64,000 nt of DNA, taken from positions 3,669,653-3,733,652 of the forward strand of contig NW_004955472.1 in the NCBI RefSeq assembly GCF_000276665.1, in the 5' to 3' direction. This DNA comes from Chinchilla lanigera. Its lineage: Eukaryota; Chordata; Mammalia; Rodentia; Chinchillidae. A program made the position numbers and the translations under genes. Shown in pieces: positions 9,996 through 22,151 of this stretch; position 1 is the stretch's first letter; the number at the start of each line of letters is the position of its first letter. The notes below the pieces were generated by a model. That model was not told the origin of the DNA. It worked only from the letters and a program-made list of their open reading frames with translations, and did no database searches.

Positions 9996-12205
9996 AAAGG
10001 GGTGAATATGAGGGAATCTATTCCCTAAGTGCCTTTCTAAAGAGGGGAGCCTGGATGATTTCTTTTCAAATGAAAAATGTATATTTTTGCACCTTTGAGC
10101 CCAAGATGAGTAAAGTCACTGATTTCAGTGTTGTCTTCAGAGCATCATTTCTTCATGTTCCTGTGCAAAGTATTTGGCTTCTCTGAGACACTAATCCTTA
10201 TAGCACCCTTGTTCACCTTGGCCCCAACTTGGCAGGTGCTTCCTGTCTGATGAAACTGCGCTTTTCACAAGGTTTTGTGCTCTTGCTCTACCCTGCAGTT
10301 CTGGCTGAAAGCATTCAGCAGTACCCATACCACAATCTGAATATTGAGTTACCTGAAAATTAAATTTCTCAACCAGGTTAATTAGCCCACTATCTTCTAA
10401 TTCAGCACCATGAAATGTTTCAGGACATGGGCAAAATGTAGACAAGTTACTTTGCAAGCCTGTAACGCACACAGCCTTTAGTCCAGTTTCCTATACAATC
10501 CTCAGTCCTGGCATCCGAGATGGAGGCTGTGCTTCCGTAGAGGTCATACATCAGTCCTTTTGGACGGGCCATCAATAGCCAGGACAGATTCAGAGTCCTT
10601 ATTTTGGCACCATCAACGAAGGAGACCCATAAGTCAGTGACTGGCAAGTTGATTACAGCAGACATTGTCTCCTCTGGAGGAGAAAGTGATTCATCCTCAC
10701 CGGCATGGATACACGTTCTTTTCATGAATTTGCCTTTCCTGCTGACAAGATCTCAGCAAGCATCACCACAGAGGGACCAGAGAGTAACTGAATCATTGGC
10801 ATGGGATGCTGTAGATATATTATTGCACCAGGAGACTCGCTTTATAATGAAAGATGTATGATAATGAAGATATGATCGTGACTTCACTGAAAGAAGACAA
10901 ATACTAACCTACAGTGCATCAAGCAGAAGCTACCAGTCTAGTAGAAAACTGACCAATTTTTAAAGACACAACAAATTTACTAGTTTGAGGATGAGACTCT
11001 GAAGTCACTACTTTTGGGTCACTACTTTTAAAATTATTGGGTATATTTTATGGTCATAGCTATTTAGAGTGCTGTGGTTCCAACACATTCATTTTGTGAG
11101 TCCAGGAACCAGTTAGGAATAGCCCTTCATTATCAGTTCCAATACCTTCGGGGGAAATTAGCATTCCCATCTCATAGTACTACATTTGATCTGAACTCCT
11201 CACACAAGGAGACCAGCAGTCAAAGAAGGAATTCCTACACTGCCAGGGGTAATTGGCTCTATCAGGAGAAGGTAAGGGTACATTTTCATACAGAGTCAGA
11301 GAGAAAAATGTATGGTCCTTAGACAATTTATTGGGCTACAACTGGTGCTTCTAAGTTCAACGACAGCTATAAATGAGAAAAGGCAATATGGATAGCCTGA
11401 AAAGCACATGAAACTCAAGGTTCAGAAGGTGATAAATGCAAGTTGTGACCTTGGCATCAACTAGCAGGTGGAGCCTGCCATACTAAGTCTCTGTATTGTT
11501 TTAAAAGGAAACTTGACGGGCTAGTTCTTTGAAGACACAATAATAGCACAGAATAAACCTTACTTAGAATGCTGTCAGTGAGCAGGGAAAGGGAAATAGC
11601 AAAACAAATGCTTTTGGTCCTTTACCTACTACATCCTTCACACTTTAGATGCCAAATCCCACTGTGAGGATTTGCATTTTACTTGCCTGAGGGTTTTCAC
11701 TGATGCCAAGGAATGCTGTTCTGATGGCATACATGGCAGGCGAGATGGGCCAGGGAATTAGCACGCCGAGCAGAGCAGCAGCACTCAAGCAAAGGCCTGG
11801 GGAAGTCGGTGTACAAATACCGGCTTTGTCAGCTCAAGGGTAGAGTAACTCTGAGCATGCATGCCAGGTCACTTTCCAAAGCCTCCCCATGAGATTTCAC
11901 TCCAGTTGCCCACAGTGATAATGTTTGGTTATATTCTGTCTATTTGTTGCTATCTATTGCATGTGTGACTTTCCACTCCCAGATCAATGTTTCTGGAATA
12001 ATCTTCCAAGTAAACTACTCATTCAAATTCATATTTCATGATTTTTCTAGGGGAACTCAAACCCGTATGTGGGAGGGGCTGGCAGAGAGAATTTTACTTG
12101 CTAAGTCCATTCAGTGTACAAATGTGTGTAAGCTTCTGTTAGTCCGTATTTGGCAGTAGCTAATGGAACATCTCAGGAAGGTTTAATCAGGGAAGCTTTC
12201 TCTCC

Positions 12206-12210
<5 letters not shown>
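9996..12210. other. Unassigned sequence, possible continuation of the retroelement block
   Basis: The first ~700 bases may belong to the neighbouring antisense element, but I cannot confirm it. A minus-strand open frame at 10447-10725 (92 residues, containing LPVTDLWVSFVDGAKIRTL) looks moderately protein-like but is not recognised. From 10760 on nothing is seen. Confidence 0.35.

Positions 12211-12254
<44 letters not shown>
12211..12254. repeat. (AC)22 microsatellite
   Basis: Perfect AC repeat following a CT-rich stretch. Confidence 0.97.
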
Positions 12255-12259
<5 letters not shown>

Positions 12260-12660
12260 GTAGTAGATTTTAGGTGGGTCAGAACAATGACGAGAGAGAA
12301 ATATTGCTTTCGTTGTGAGGTGGCCTTGTGACAGCAGACTCTGGGTAATAGCAGAGCACAGTACTTTTTACCTTCACCTCCCTGTCCAAGATGGCAACGA
12401 CCCTTCTTCAGAAAGAAGAAATTGAAGGAAGTATATTAATGAAGAGTAGAGGATTTCTTTTCCATTGTCTTCCTTTAATTAGGTAAGAAAATATATTTCC
12501 TAGAAATTTTTAAAGCAGAATCTCTTTTATTTCAAAATGGTAGAACCAATTGTCATACAGTGCTTAGCTCAATTTACCTGAGACGTGTGGATATTTGACT
12601 GATACCAGAGCAAAACTGTTTGACAACGACAAGAGAATGGCTTTAGAGTAGGCAGAAAAC
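12255..12660. other. Unassigned sequence
   Basis: No gene or repeat recognised. Confidence 0.45.
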
Positions 12661-13060
12661 AATTTCTGCTCCAGCAAGAAATGGAGATGCCAAGTAAGGA
12701 GTTGGAGGTATGAATTTGGAGATCAATGGAGTACTTAGAGATAAAAATTTGGTTTTTAGTGCACAACATGTAGATGTGATTTAAAGCAAAGAAACTGAAT
12801 GCAGTCACCTCAGGGGTGAATGTAGCTAAGAAGGATAAGAAGCTGAAAAACTGGGCACAACATCACCGCTAAACTTAGAGGAGAAAGGGGAGGAAAATGG
12901 ATAACAGTAAAGCACAAAACAAACCAAGAAATTTGGTCATCACAGCAATCCAGAGAAAAAGTCTTTCCAGGGGAAAAAGTGATCTCAATGTAGTTCAAAT
13001 ATAGAATAAGGTGAGAAGTGACTGTATAAGGAGCAGAAAATCCTTGGTGACTTAGGCAAA
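12660..13060 (+). repeat. Ancient mammal-wide interspersed repeat (family not named)
   Basis: GGAGTTGGAGGTATGAATTT, AGATGTGATTTAAAGC, GTGAATGTAGCTAAGAAGGA and TCACAGCAATCCAGAG recall an old mammalian repeat whose consensus contains 'gagtcatcagcatatagatggtatttaaagcc' and 'gagtgtagatagagaag'. The order agrees; the family name escapes me. Confidence 0.35.
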
Positions 13061-13189
13061 AGCAGTTTCAGTGGAATATGAAGTTTAAATTATTACAGAA
13101 ATGGGTAAAAGAAAGGAGAAGAAGGAAGTGAAGAAAAAAAATTGTTTGAAGAGTTTTGCCATAAAAGACATCAATTTGACTTATTAGTT

Positions 13190-13300
13190 TCCAAAAATGA
13201 GTAAGAACATGTAGTATTTGTCTTTATGCATGTGGTTTATTTCACTCAGCATATTGAAATTGGTGTAAATGACAGACCTTCATTTTTTATGGCTGAATAA
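13190..13300 (-). repeat. Old L1 3' region, antisense piece
   Basis: AGTATTTGTCTTTATGCATG, GGTTTATTTCACTCAGCATA and TTTTTATGGCTGAATAATAC match the antisense of an old L1 (L1M-type) 3' region. It abuts a sense-oriented L1 piece, as expected for a 5'-inverted (twin-primed) insertion. Confidence 0.65.
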
Positions 13301-13304
13301 TACA

Positions 13305-13680
13305 GGTAGACTGAATACTATATGATGCATCTTGTAGAAGTTTGGAATGGTGGAATGAAACAGTGGTCTCCAGAGAGGGTGAGGGAGTAAGCAAAAGAAA
13401 TTCAGAACGGAGCATTAAAACACAGAGTGAAAAAATTGCTTTTGTTCTTCTATAGCTCATTAGGGTAACTGTAGGTTCAAACAATCTATGTTGTATTGGA
13501 AAAGACTAGAAAAGAAAGGTACAAAATTCTCAACACATAAAAATGATTAATGTTTGAAGAAATGGAAGTATTTATTACTTTTTTATTTGGTTATTACACA
13601 TTGCATGTATGTATTGAACTACTTAAGTATACCCCGTAATCGTGTACAAATATCATATTTCAATTAAAAATGTGTATCGG
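13305..13680 (+). repeat. Old L1 3' UTR, sense piece
   Basis: GTGGTCTCCAGAGAGGGTGA, TTCTATAGCTCATTAGGGTA, TTGTATTGGAAAAGACTAGA, ATGATTAATGTTTGAAGA and TTATTACACATTGCATGTAT follow the order of an old L1 3' UTR and end near a lost tail. The orientation is opposite to the piece just before it. Confidence 0.7.
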
Positions 13681-13844
13681 AGAATTGTGGTAGTAACTGG
13701 AAAGGAACATGAGGTTCGAGTTGGATGCTGCTTACATAAATGATGTAAGAGAAGAAGGATTTAGAATAACAGGTTGATTTCTAGATGTATTTTTCAGTTT
13801 GAGTGTAAGCATGAAATTAGTGAAAAGTTATATATACCTATGTG

Positions 13845-13872
13845 GTGTGTGTGTATGTGTGTGTGTGTGTGC
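13845..13872. repeat. (GT)n microsatellite
   Basis: GT repeat with one GTAT interruption, immediately before the candidate LTR. Confidence 0.9.
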
Positions 13873-14107
13873 TGTTGCGGTCACTGTGATGCATAGCTGG
13901 TCACTATGATGCATATTGTAAGAACCAGTCCCCAGTTGGCAAGCCATTCTGCTTCTGTACTTCCTGCTTGCTTATCCCCTATAAACCCTGGACCATCAGT
14001 GGTCAGGGCCTGATATTTTGCGAATGATCCCAATCAGTGCTTGTTGACATAAATAAATCTGCCTTCAAATCCTGGGTCTTCTTTTGGTGTTTCTGTTTGC
14101 TGTAGCA
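13873..14107 (+). mobile_element. Candidate solo LTR
   Basis: The segment starts TGTTGCGG and ends TGTAGCA. It contains a TATA-like CCTATAAACC and an AATAAA (in ACATAAATAAATCT) about 80 bases further on, then a T-rich 3' part resembling R-U5. Near the 5' end it has a 20-bp direct repeat (GGTCACTGTGATGCATAGCT at 13879, near copy at 13899), which could be a doubled regulatory element. No target-site duplication is visible, so the boundaries and class are unproven. Confidence 0.4.
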
Positions 14108-14880
14108 ATAAAATCATAATTTCTCTAGAAAAAAAATTTTTATCTTAGTATTCATGGATCTCATTTATCTTTGTTTCTGAACCCTACATTTCTTATTATT
14201 TTTGTAACTTGTGTAATAAGATTTTACATGATTGCACATTGTTTCCTACATTGTGCATTTAATATATAACTGATTGATTTAATCATTAAATACTTTGGTT
14301 CATCTAGATTAAACATAATCTAGGCAGAAGGTTGTTTCCCCAACTGCTCATACACCATAATTTTTTATAGTAATAGTTGCCCACATTTGCTCTGATTATT
14401 ATACAAGAATAGCACATAAAAGTAATATTGAACATTCTCTCCTGAGTAGCCTAAAGTTTTTGGGCTCTACCAGAAATTGCTTGGGTGTAAGAGTGATAGT
14501 TATGCCTTTTCTTCTCTCTTAAGATAAGTTCAGAAGGGTTCCATTAAGTGAGTACAACTTTATTTTGTGAATTTTATGAAAGCAATTCACACACTTCAGT
14601 TTTTTATTAGAACTCTATTAGTATGAATATATTGCTATTATACATTTGATTGTGTCAAAATACTGTGGTTAAGAACCATCTCTTTAAAAAAAGAAACATC
14701 TCTTGCATGTATATTTCATTTGTTCAGAGATTTGGAAACTGACAACTCTTGGTAAGTCTGTCCCTAGTGAGAATAATCTTCACTTTCTGGGACAGCATGT
14801 GTTCTGGAATCTAATACAGTTTCAGGGCCAGACAACAGATCCTACTTTGCTTTGCTGACAGATCAAAGACATAAAGACTA
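14108..14880. other. Unassigned AT-rich sequence
   Basis: No gene or repeat recognised. Confidence 0.45.
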
Positions 14881-14884
14881 AAGC

Positions 14885-15005
14885 CATCTTAAACTTCTGA
14901 ACACTAAGGATCATACCTTTTTGTTCTTATCTTTCTTACCGCTTCTCCTTCCAGCACAACACCTAGGACATAGTGAGGACTAAATGTATATTTAGAATCG
15001 TGAGC
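14885..15005 (+). repeat. L2 LINE 3' end fragment
   Basis: CTTCCAGCACAACACCTAGG, then ACATAGTGAGGACTAAATGT, matches the L2 3' end ('cccagcacctagcacagtgcctggcacatagtaggtgctcaataaatg') with old-repeat divergence. Confidence 0.55.
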
Positions 15006-16820
15006 ATAATGCAGGCAAGCAACTAACAGGTTGGAAGAACAAGGAGAAAGATCAAAATTCTTCAGTAAGTGTATAAGTGACAAAAATTAGAGGTCCCCCA
15101 AAAATTATTACTATGTTAATGTATATTTTCCAGGAAAATACTGTCAGTTGGAAAAGTGAGTTTTGTTCTTTGGACTAGGGAGAGCAAAACCAGACAATTT
15201 TCTGACAGGGTTCCTGTCAGGAACAAGTCAGAATGCTCTCGTGGGAAGTAGGAGATAAGGACCAATAGAGCAGACGTTCAGAGATCACAGAAGGATACTT
15301 TGGGGTCCTGCACCCTGGGCGGCAAAGTCAAATGTGTGCTATCACTGCAATGACTCTCTTCAAGGGGCTCCTTAACTTTGCTGTTCAGCTGATCCTCGCC
15401 AAAACAAAGTTGTCTAATTTCAGGATTTTCTACTTGAAGTTGCAGTTAGCCCGAAAACTACATGAGCAATGAACGTAGGGAGCACAGAGGTTAAGCAAAA
15501 GCCCAGGGTTATGCAAGTACAACCTCGGACTCTAACACGAGTGGTGCAGCAAAATAGTTACACCTAATTTGGCTTTAAGATTTGGGACATGAGGGTTGGT
15601 TGATTAAAATCCTACAGTTTTGTTCATATTCTTTCACTTTAAGTTCAGAAAATAAAGTTGTCCTTCCTCTTTCATGAGACTGTCCTAGGAGACCGAACAA
15701 CTTCTATTGTCAAATATTGCTAGTAATAACTGAGAAAACCCATTTCATGGGCAGAGAACATTGCATTTTAGAAAATCTGCTGATACTTGAAGAATAAGAA
15801 AGTAGAATCAGTTTTCTTCTTCAGAAAGTTACTAGCCTGGATAATTAAATGCTTGTGTCTGAGACAATTTTCTATGAACTATCTATAGCCTGAACTGAAC
15901 AATGACTGACTCTGCTAAGGTACATCTGGAAAGGCATTCCGGTATTTCTTTCATTGCCAAATCCTGCTACTCAGAAACATCTTTTATGAAGCTCTAAAGC
16001 TTGACAAAGTCATGACAGTTGGTTCTGTATTCTTATGAATGCAGGGGATAAGTGGAAAAAGGACCTTATATCTTCCTAGAAGTCCTTTTGGGGATAATCC
16101 CAAAAGGTCATCCAGTTATGGACAGAAAATCTGACATTTTCCTTGTTAAGGAGCAGAAAATTCATTAGGTTTTGATTTCAACTTCATTAATGGATGATTA
16201 TTAAACTAAAATTTTGCCAGCATAAAATCTAATCAATAGAACTCAGAAAGGTACACTTGGGCCATGGTTAAAATGAACCTGATTACTCTAGCAGTACCCG
16301 CGTATGAGAGGGCAGTTGACTTATTCATGCTATGAGACTGCTAGATTTTACACGCATCATTGCAGTGGTGTCCACAATATCACAGGCACCGCTATTTGTC
16401 CTTCCTAAGTGAAGCATTCAGTACTTGCCTTCGTTTATACAATCATTGGAAAATGGACAGGATCAAAATCAGAATTCAGGGACCTATTTGAACATCTGAA
16501 AATTTTCACCTTTAAGATATAAAAAAAGTTTGATGTTTTAGAAATGCACGCTCCCAGGCCTGCACTAGTGGCTGACTTCAGACTAACAAAGAAGCACAGA
16601 TTTAACAAGGAGACATGGACAGTCAATTCCTCTTCTCTCCACTGCTATTAACGTTCCCATAGCTTGAGCTGCCTGGTACGGACGTATCTTCTCAGCACCA
16701 TCGTCTATTTTGGGGAGCGACAAGTCAGTACTCTCAACTGCCATCTGGACTTCATACAACTTTGTGCATAGAAAGCATCACATTCAGGAGAGCTCAAACT
16801 CAGCCCCTATTTTCCTTTTC
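15006..16820. other. Unassigned non-coding sequence
   Basis: A short hairpin-capable pair (CTGACAGGGTTCCTGTCAG) occurs near 15202. Otherwise no gene or repeat was recognised over this stretch. Confidence 0.45.
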
Positions 16821-16824
16821 TGAT

Positions 16825-17250
16825 CTCTTTCTTTTTTTCTTCATAGCCTCTGTCACATCATCTACCCAGCCACTCAGGCCACGGTCTCTAGGCCTGCACT
16901 GATTCTTGCGTCCCTTCCTTTTACATTTTTCAAGTAGAAGACAGGTTGATCTTTATAAACCAGGTCATTTTATTCTCCTAAGCACATTGCTTTCAATTAT
17001 TCTCCAACCCTCATAGGCTCTTACTCCCCTTGCTCACTGTGCTGAAGCCACGGAAGGCTCAGCGGTTGGTCCTGTATAGAATCTGATTGTACCTGGAACC
17101 TGTTTACTTACCGCTGTCCTTGCTCTGTGTCCTGTGACTCCCTTGTATGTGACTGGGCCGTATTGTCAGGAAGACTTGGCTACCTAATCCAACTTTCAAC
17201 CTCAGGACCTTTTTATTTCTCTACTTTTTTTCTCCTCAGCACTTGCTACT
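16825..17250 (+). repeat. L2 LINE fragment, sense
   Basis: CAGGTTGATCTTTATAAACC, ATTGCTTTCAATTATTCTCC, CTTGCTCACTGTGCTGAAGC and CTCAGGACCTTTTTATTTCT follow the order of the L2 3' coding/UTR region ('gtgatctttctaaaac...', 'ccttcagtggctcccc', 'ctgctctgagggcctttgcac'). Confidence 0.5.
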
Positions 17251-17559
17251 TTAAAAAGGATCATGAATTCATTTATAATGAACTGTGGAGTGTAGAAATA
17301 ATAGCATATTTTTAAGAAACAGCTCTAATTTCCCCTCAAGATTTTCTAACATCTAGGAAAACAAATAAAAGGTTTAAAAAATTATTTTCAAGTGTGCATA
17401 GTCTCAGTTCATTTAAAAACTCAGCACTAAAGTCAAAGTTTGTCTTTCCATTACAGAGTTTTAGAGAAATTGTACCTTTTGAATGATTTGTCTTACTATG
17501 ACTCAAACCCGTGTGCCAACTTTGTTTATTCACAGTAATAACTGTGGTTGTTAAGTGTA

Positions 17560-17690
17560 CCATAGAGCCAGCACAAATTCAAATACTTTACATGTGTCAA
17601 CTTATTCATCCTTAAGCATGAGCATTGTGTACCTTTATGGCTATTCTCATGGTATTGATAGAGAGACCATATTTGGATGTACACCCTTGA
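17560..17690 (-). repeat. MIR SINE fragment, antisense
   Basis: TACTTTACATGTGTCAACTT and ATTCATCCTTAAGCATGAG match the antisense MIR signature 'actttacatgtattaactcatttaatcctcacaac'. Confidence 0.5.
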
Positions 17691-18554
17691 AATATAATAG
17701 CAAGCTGAAAATACTTTATGCTTTTATACACATTTTTCACCCCAGGTATCTGGGTTTAACAGAGATAATGGTTCGACAAGCAGGCAGTGACTACAGTGTG
17801 AGCAGTGGTATGGAATATGCATGTATCCCAGGGCCTAAGACATTAGTTCTGATATTGTGCTTTAAACTAACCAACCCCACTTGTATCAAGTTTTTGTCCT
17901 CCGCATGCGCTGTGTCATGTACTAAGGATACATACCACTGCGGCATCTCAGCCCCTCTCCAGAGGTGAAGGCGACCGAGGAGCTGTGCTCACGCCCACTT
18001 TCACACTTTGCTGGCTTAAGTCATGTATGTTTGTAGAAACTGCTAGGACATTATGGTGGCACAGACTCAGAAAGTGGAGGGAACAGGGTTTCCTCGGCCT
18101 AATTCTACATCAGTTCCCGTGTTTACCCAGGTAGAACCTAGCTTTACATGAGCTTCATTTAGTTCACTTTGCTGTTCGAATTCCTGAGTCGTTGTGACAC
18201 TGCAGCCTCTCAGCCTGGGGCCCTAGCTCAGTTCCAGAGCTGGAAGCTCCAGGGTGTCGCTCCATTGCTCTGATTTTTGCGATGTGGACAGTGTTATCTG
18301 GGCTTAGGTTCCATTTCTGGAGGAAGAGAGTAAGTTCCTGTGGACTATCGGAAATGTTAAACTTTGTCTCTGAGAATTTGAAATAGATTTGGACAATTAA
18401 CTATAACCTCAGGTTTCCCCCAATTTTATGTAATCATTTTGTTATCCAGTATGAGAAGAAAACTAGGGCATAGAGAGCTCTACATATCTCTGCTTCTCCT
18501 TTTTGCTTCAACTCCTTCAGGAGATCAATCTAAATCTCATTTAATCTCATTTTA
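17691..18554. other. Unassigned sequence
   Basis: A weak MIR-like hint lies near 18425-18480 (GAGAAGAAAACTAGGGCATAGAGAG), but nothing firm was found. Confidence 0.4.
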
Positions 18555-18608
18555 TTTTTTTTGGTAGGGGGAATCAAACTCATGACCTCACCCTTACAAG
18601 GCAGGCTA
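18555..18608 (-). mobile_element. 5'-truncated ID SINE, antisense
   Basis: GGTAGGGGGAATCAAACTCA and GACCTCACCCTTACAAGGCA form the reverse complement of the 3' half of an ID element. Near-identical direct repeats flank it: AATCTCATTTTA (18543-18554) and AATCTTATTTTA (18609-18620). The A-box half is missing, as in abortive reverse transcription. Confidence 0.8.
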
Positions 18609-18620
18609 AATCTTATTTTA

Positions 18621-20295
18621 AAAAGTGAGTAAGCATATGAACAATTGTTCCAGATTTAATCTTATTGGACACAGTTGCTTAAATTTTCCTACCCCTTCGT
18701 GCTTTCTGCACCTTCCCCGTGAGATATCTATCACTAATGGACGCCGAGTGTACACTGAGCCGCCTGTTTTCGTCATAAGTCTTTTGTTGCTTGTTCACAG
18801 GCCCTTTCACACTCCCTCTTCCCTTCCTGGGGAAAGAATGGTTCTTCCATTCCAAGAATCGCTTTTTTTACATGGATGAATTGCAAAGGTGTAAAAACCA
18901 GTGGTTATTTCTACCCACTTAGATCAGAATAAAGTATGTACTTTCATGGTAGAGCAGACGATGGTCAAATTAAACCAGTGAGATTTTTTATCTGAATATT
19001 TGTTTATATTTGTTGTTTAACTGGAGGAAGAAAATAATTTCATTGTTGGAGCACAAGACAAATTAGACATAATAGTGCATAAAAGGCAGACCATAATCAC
19101 CCTCTTGAAAAACTAATGCTTTTTACAGGATGTGAAGCCATTAGGGAAAAAAGCCTGTCACAGCATTTTTAACCTAGTCTGGGTCTATGCTCTACCATCG
19201 TATCCACTCTGCTGATGGCATTCTGGGAAGTTGGTACCAATAATTAAATTAATTGCATTGCAGAACACTTAGTTACTTAACATGGCATGAAACCAACTTT
19301 TTCTTTCCACTTAAAACATTCTATTACTATTCTCTTTCCTAACTCTAGAATTTTTTTTAACAAAATAGTTTTATGACAAAATTCATTTTCCACTGTGCTG
19401 GAGGGACCTCTGTGAAGGCTACCCAGTGTCCACAGAGACAGGGCACAGGGTGCCGTGCTGCTGGTCATCATGTATTTTTTTCAGCAAGGGCTTCAAGTGT
19501 GTACATAATGTGATTATTGGTTTTGTCAGTAAATGGACTCTCATGTAATTTTGTTAGGGAGTCCATTGTGGATTTCTCTGTAGAATTTCAAGTGAGGTTG
19601 TATGTATTCCAAACCTAAATGGGGTCAACATTGTATAGGATAGATGTGATGAAGGCCCGTGATATACAGGTGCAGTCTCACTCTTACACGTGGATATTCC
19701 CTTCAAATTTTAAATATAGCTGAACTTTTGTGTGTGTGGTGTAGAAGGTACAAAACTAACTTCATTTATTCTCCAGCAATTATTAAAGAAACACCATTGT
19801 ATATCTGGTCACATAATGTGGGCTTCAGAGATTATGCATTAATAAAACCAAGAGTAAAGGCAAAAGACATTGATAAATTGACTATTTCAAATTATGTTTT
19901 TATGATAAGTAATAAAAATAAGGACAATTTGAATAAACTGCTTTGGATAAAAGTCGTTTATTTTTAAAATATATGGTTAACATTCAGGTTTCATAAAAAG
20001 ACAAGACAAAAATTTAAAACTCAGTAGAAAAATAGACTGCTAATGTGGTATTCTCTGAAAAAGAATCTCAAGTGGCCAATAGCACGAAGAGGTGCTAAAC
20101 CTCACTTGTATTCTGATAATTTTGAATGAGAATAACCTGAAGATCCTTATTCTCTCATGTTGGAGTATCAGATGTGTAAAAATGTGATAATCTCAAGTGA
20201 CAGAGCATTGAATATTCTCAGAATCTTTTGCTATGGGAATAAAACTTAGCCTAGTAATTTCAGCAGGCAAACACTATTAAAATTTAAACTATGTG
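18621..20295. other. Unassigned non-coding sequence
   Basis: Open frames of up to 102 residues (19659-19967) are AT-rich with no domain. No repeat family was recognised. Confidence 0.45.
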
Positions 20296-20694
20296 TCTTT
20301 GTTATTTTCTCATTGCTGAGACACATACCCAACACTTACAATTTAAAGGATAAAGGTTTATTTTTGCTCACAGTTGGTAGGGGTTTCAGTCCACTGTTGG
20401 TTGGCTCCAAGGCAGGACAGCAGGACAGAGGGGCATAGAAGAGCAGGAACAGCTTATGGCAGGACAGCAGAAAGTAGGCAGAGATCACAGGAGGAGGAGG
20501 GCATGTACCCTTCCAGAGCACGCCCCAGTGACCTATCTCTCAGATCAGATTTTACCTCTTAACATCATATTTAGCTACAAACTCATCAGTGGTCTGAAAC
20601 CTCTCGGGATTATTGTCCCCCCAATGATACAATCACCTCCCTAAAGCCCCACCTATGAGGTTTTGGGGGAACATCTAGATATAAACCATAACAT
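20296..20694 (-). mobile_element. MaLR LTR, near full length, antisense
   Basis: Read on the minus strand, it starts TGTTATGGTTTATATCTAGA, the characteristic MaLR LTR 5' end. The plus strand shows the reversed 3' part: TCATTGCTGAGACACATACC, TAAAGGTTTATTTTTGCTCA and TTGGTTGGCTCCAAGGCAGG. The length (about 400 bp) fits one complete LTR. No matching 5-bp target duplication was found, so the far end may be slightly eroded. Confidence 0.75.
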
Positions 20695-20739
20695 GCTGTA
20701 TACTCAAGTAAAATATTCTATCTTTTCATGTTTATCATG

Positions 20740-21120
20740 ATATTCATTTACCATTGATGTCAATACAAGGATGTTCATTGTAGTACTGATTATGAATAGA
20801 AATCATACATCCCTTATACATTCAACAATAAGTTTATAATTAAACTGCAGTACATGCACACTGTGAAGTTCTATGGGATAGAGGCACACTGAGTAGAAAA
20901 AAGGGTAATTATAGTGCAAATCCTTTATGCTAAAAGGAAGCACAAAATACATGTGTATTTACACAAATATATACAGATACGTAAATATGTATTTCTAAAG
21001 ATAAAACTGTATATAAGCATATATGGGTAACATCAGGAATGATCAACTTCCAATAGAGGTCATCTTTGGTAATAGTATCAGCAGCCACTTTGACTTTGCA
21101 GGTAGTAAAGGATTTGATTT
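20740..21120 (+). repeat. Old L1 3' region, sense
   Basis: ACAAGGATGTTCATTGTAGT, AACAATAAGTTTATAATTAA, GCAGTACATGCACACTGTGA and TACATGTGTATTTACACAAA follow, in order, the old L1 3' end ('aaggatgttcactgcagca...aataaattatggtatatccacacaatg'). Confidence 0.55.
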
Positions 21121-21140
21121 TTTAACTATATGAAAATATT

Positions 21141-22143
21141 GTTATTTGGATAACTAAAAAGAAGTAAATTTTTAAACTATAAATCTAACACTATTTAATG
21201 CTAATGAACTACTTTTCAGGCGATCAGGGAAGTTTTAAAATTAAGACCAATTCACAATTTGAAAGTAATGAAGATCCAAAAATAATTGACAACGTAGATT
21301 TTTGAGATAGCTAGACTGAAATTACCACCCCTCCTCCAATGATATGATATCACAAAAGAGGGACCTTGGTTCAGGAACCTGAGATGTAAACTTATATTTT
21401 GGTAACCAGAACCAGGTTTTTATGTTGATGGAACCACATCTACAGATGATTTGTGATAATTACTGAGTTTAAATGTAAAACTTTTCATTTATTTTAGGAA
21501 GTACTAGTCTTTGGCAGTTCTCTTTTCTTTTGGCCAAGAATATAAGTCCTTATATTTGAAATGAAACAAGTTAAAATAGTGAAGGAACAAATGACTAGTA
21601 AAGGATTTCACATACCTTATCAAATGCAGTATCAAAATGTTTTCTTACTATTCACATTTCCTCTAATTTTCTGCCTAAGGTGAGTCTGTTAGGATTGACT
21701 TGGCTATAAATCCCCATAACTAAAAACCCAGAGTACTGTAAATCATAGGATACTAAATATTAATAAGAAGCCCATGGGTAAGCATGCCCAAGTTTATTCC
21801 AGAGTTTCATCAGCGTGAAGGATGGAAAGTTTCCACCCCTTACTTCCATCGGACTCAGGAAGTTGGCTTCTATTCTTGCACTTTACTGCCACATTGCTGT
21901 AAAACAGCCACCACAACCCCAGGGATCATTTCATTATCCCAACATCTTTTGCTAAAAATGTGGTAGAAGAAAGAGATCCTTTTCTAAGGGTTGTGGGTTT
22001 GTCTAGGAAGACAACCTCTTCTAAAATCACCATTGTTGCACTTTCTATTCTGTCATCTTATTTGGAACCTGTGCTCTGTGATCCATAATATTAAGAGAGA
22101 TTGGGAAAATACATATGGAAAGGGACTAGCATTGCCATGGTTG
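21141..22143. other. Unassigned sequence, possibly an old repeat at 21680-21960
   Basis: CCAGAGTTTCATCAGCGTG and GACTCAGGAAGTTGGCTTCT have the feel of an ancient LTR or DNA element, but I cannot name one. The 60-residue open frame there is not credible as a gene. Confidence 0.35.
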
Positions 22144-22151
22144 GCTTAGAG

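Noticed and set aside
17555..17968. 137-residue open frame as a gene
   Set aside because: Its first third is antisense MIR sequence, and the rest has no recognisable domain.
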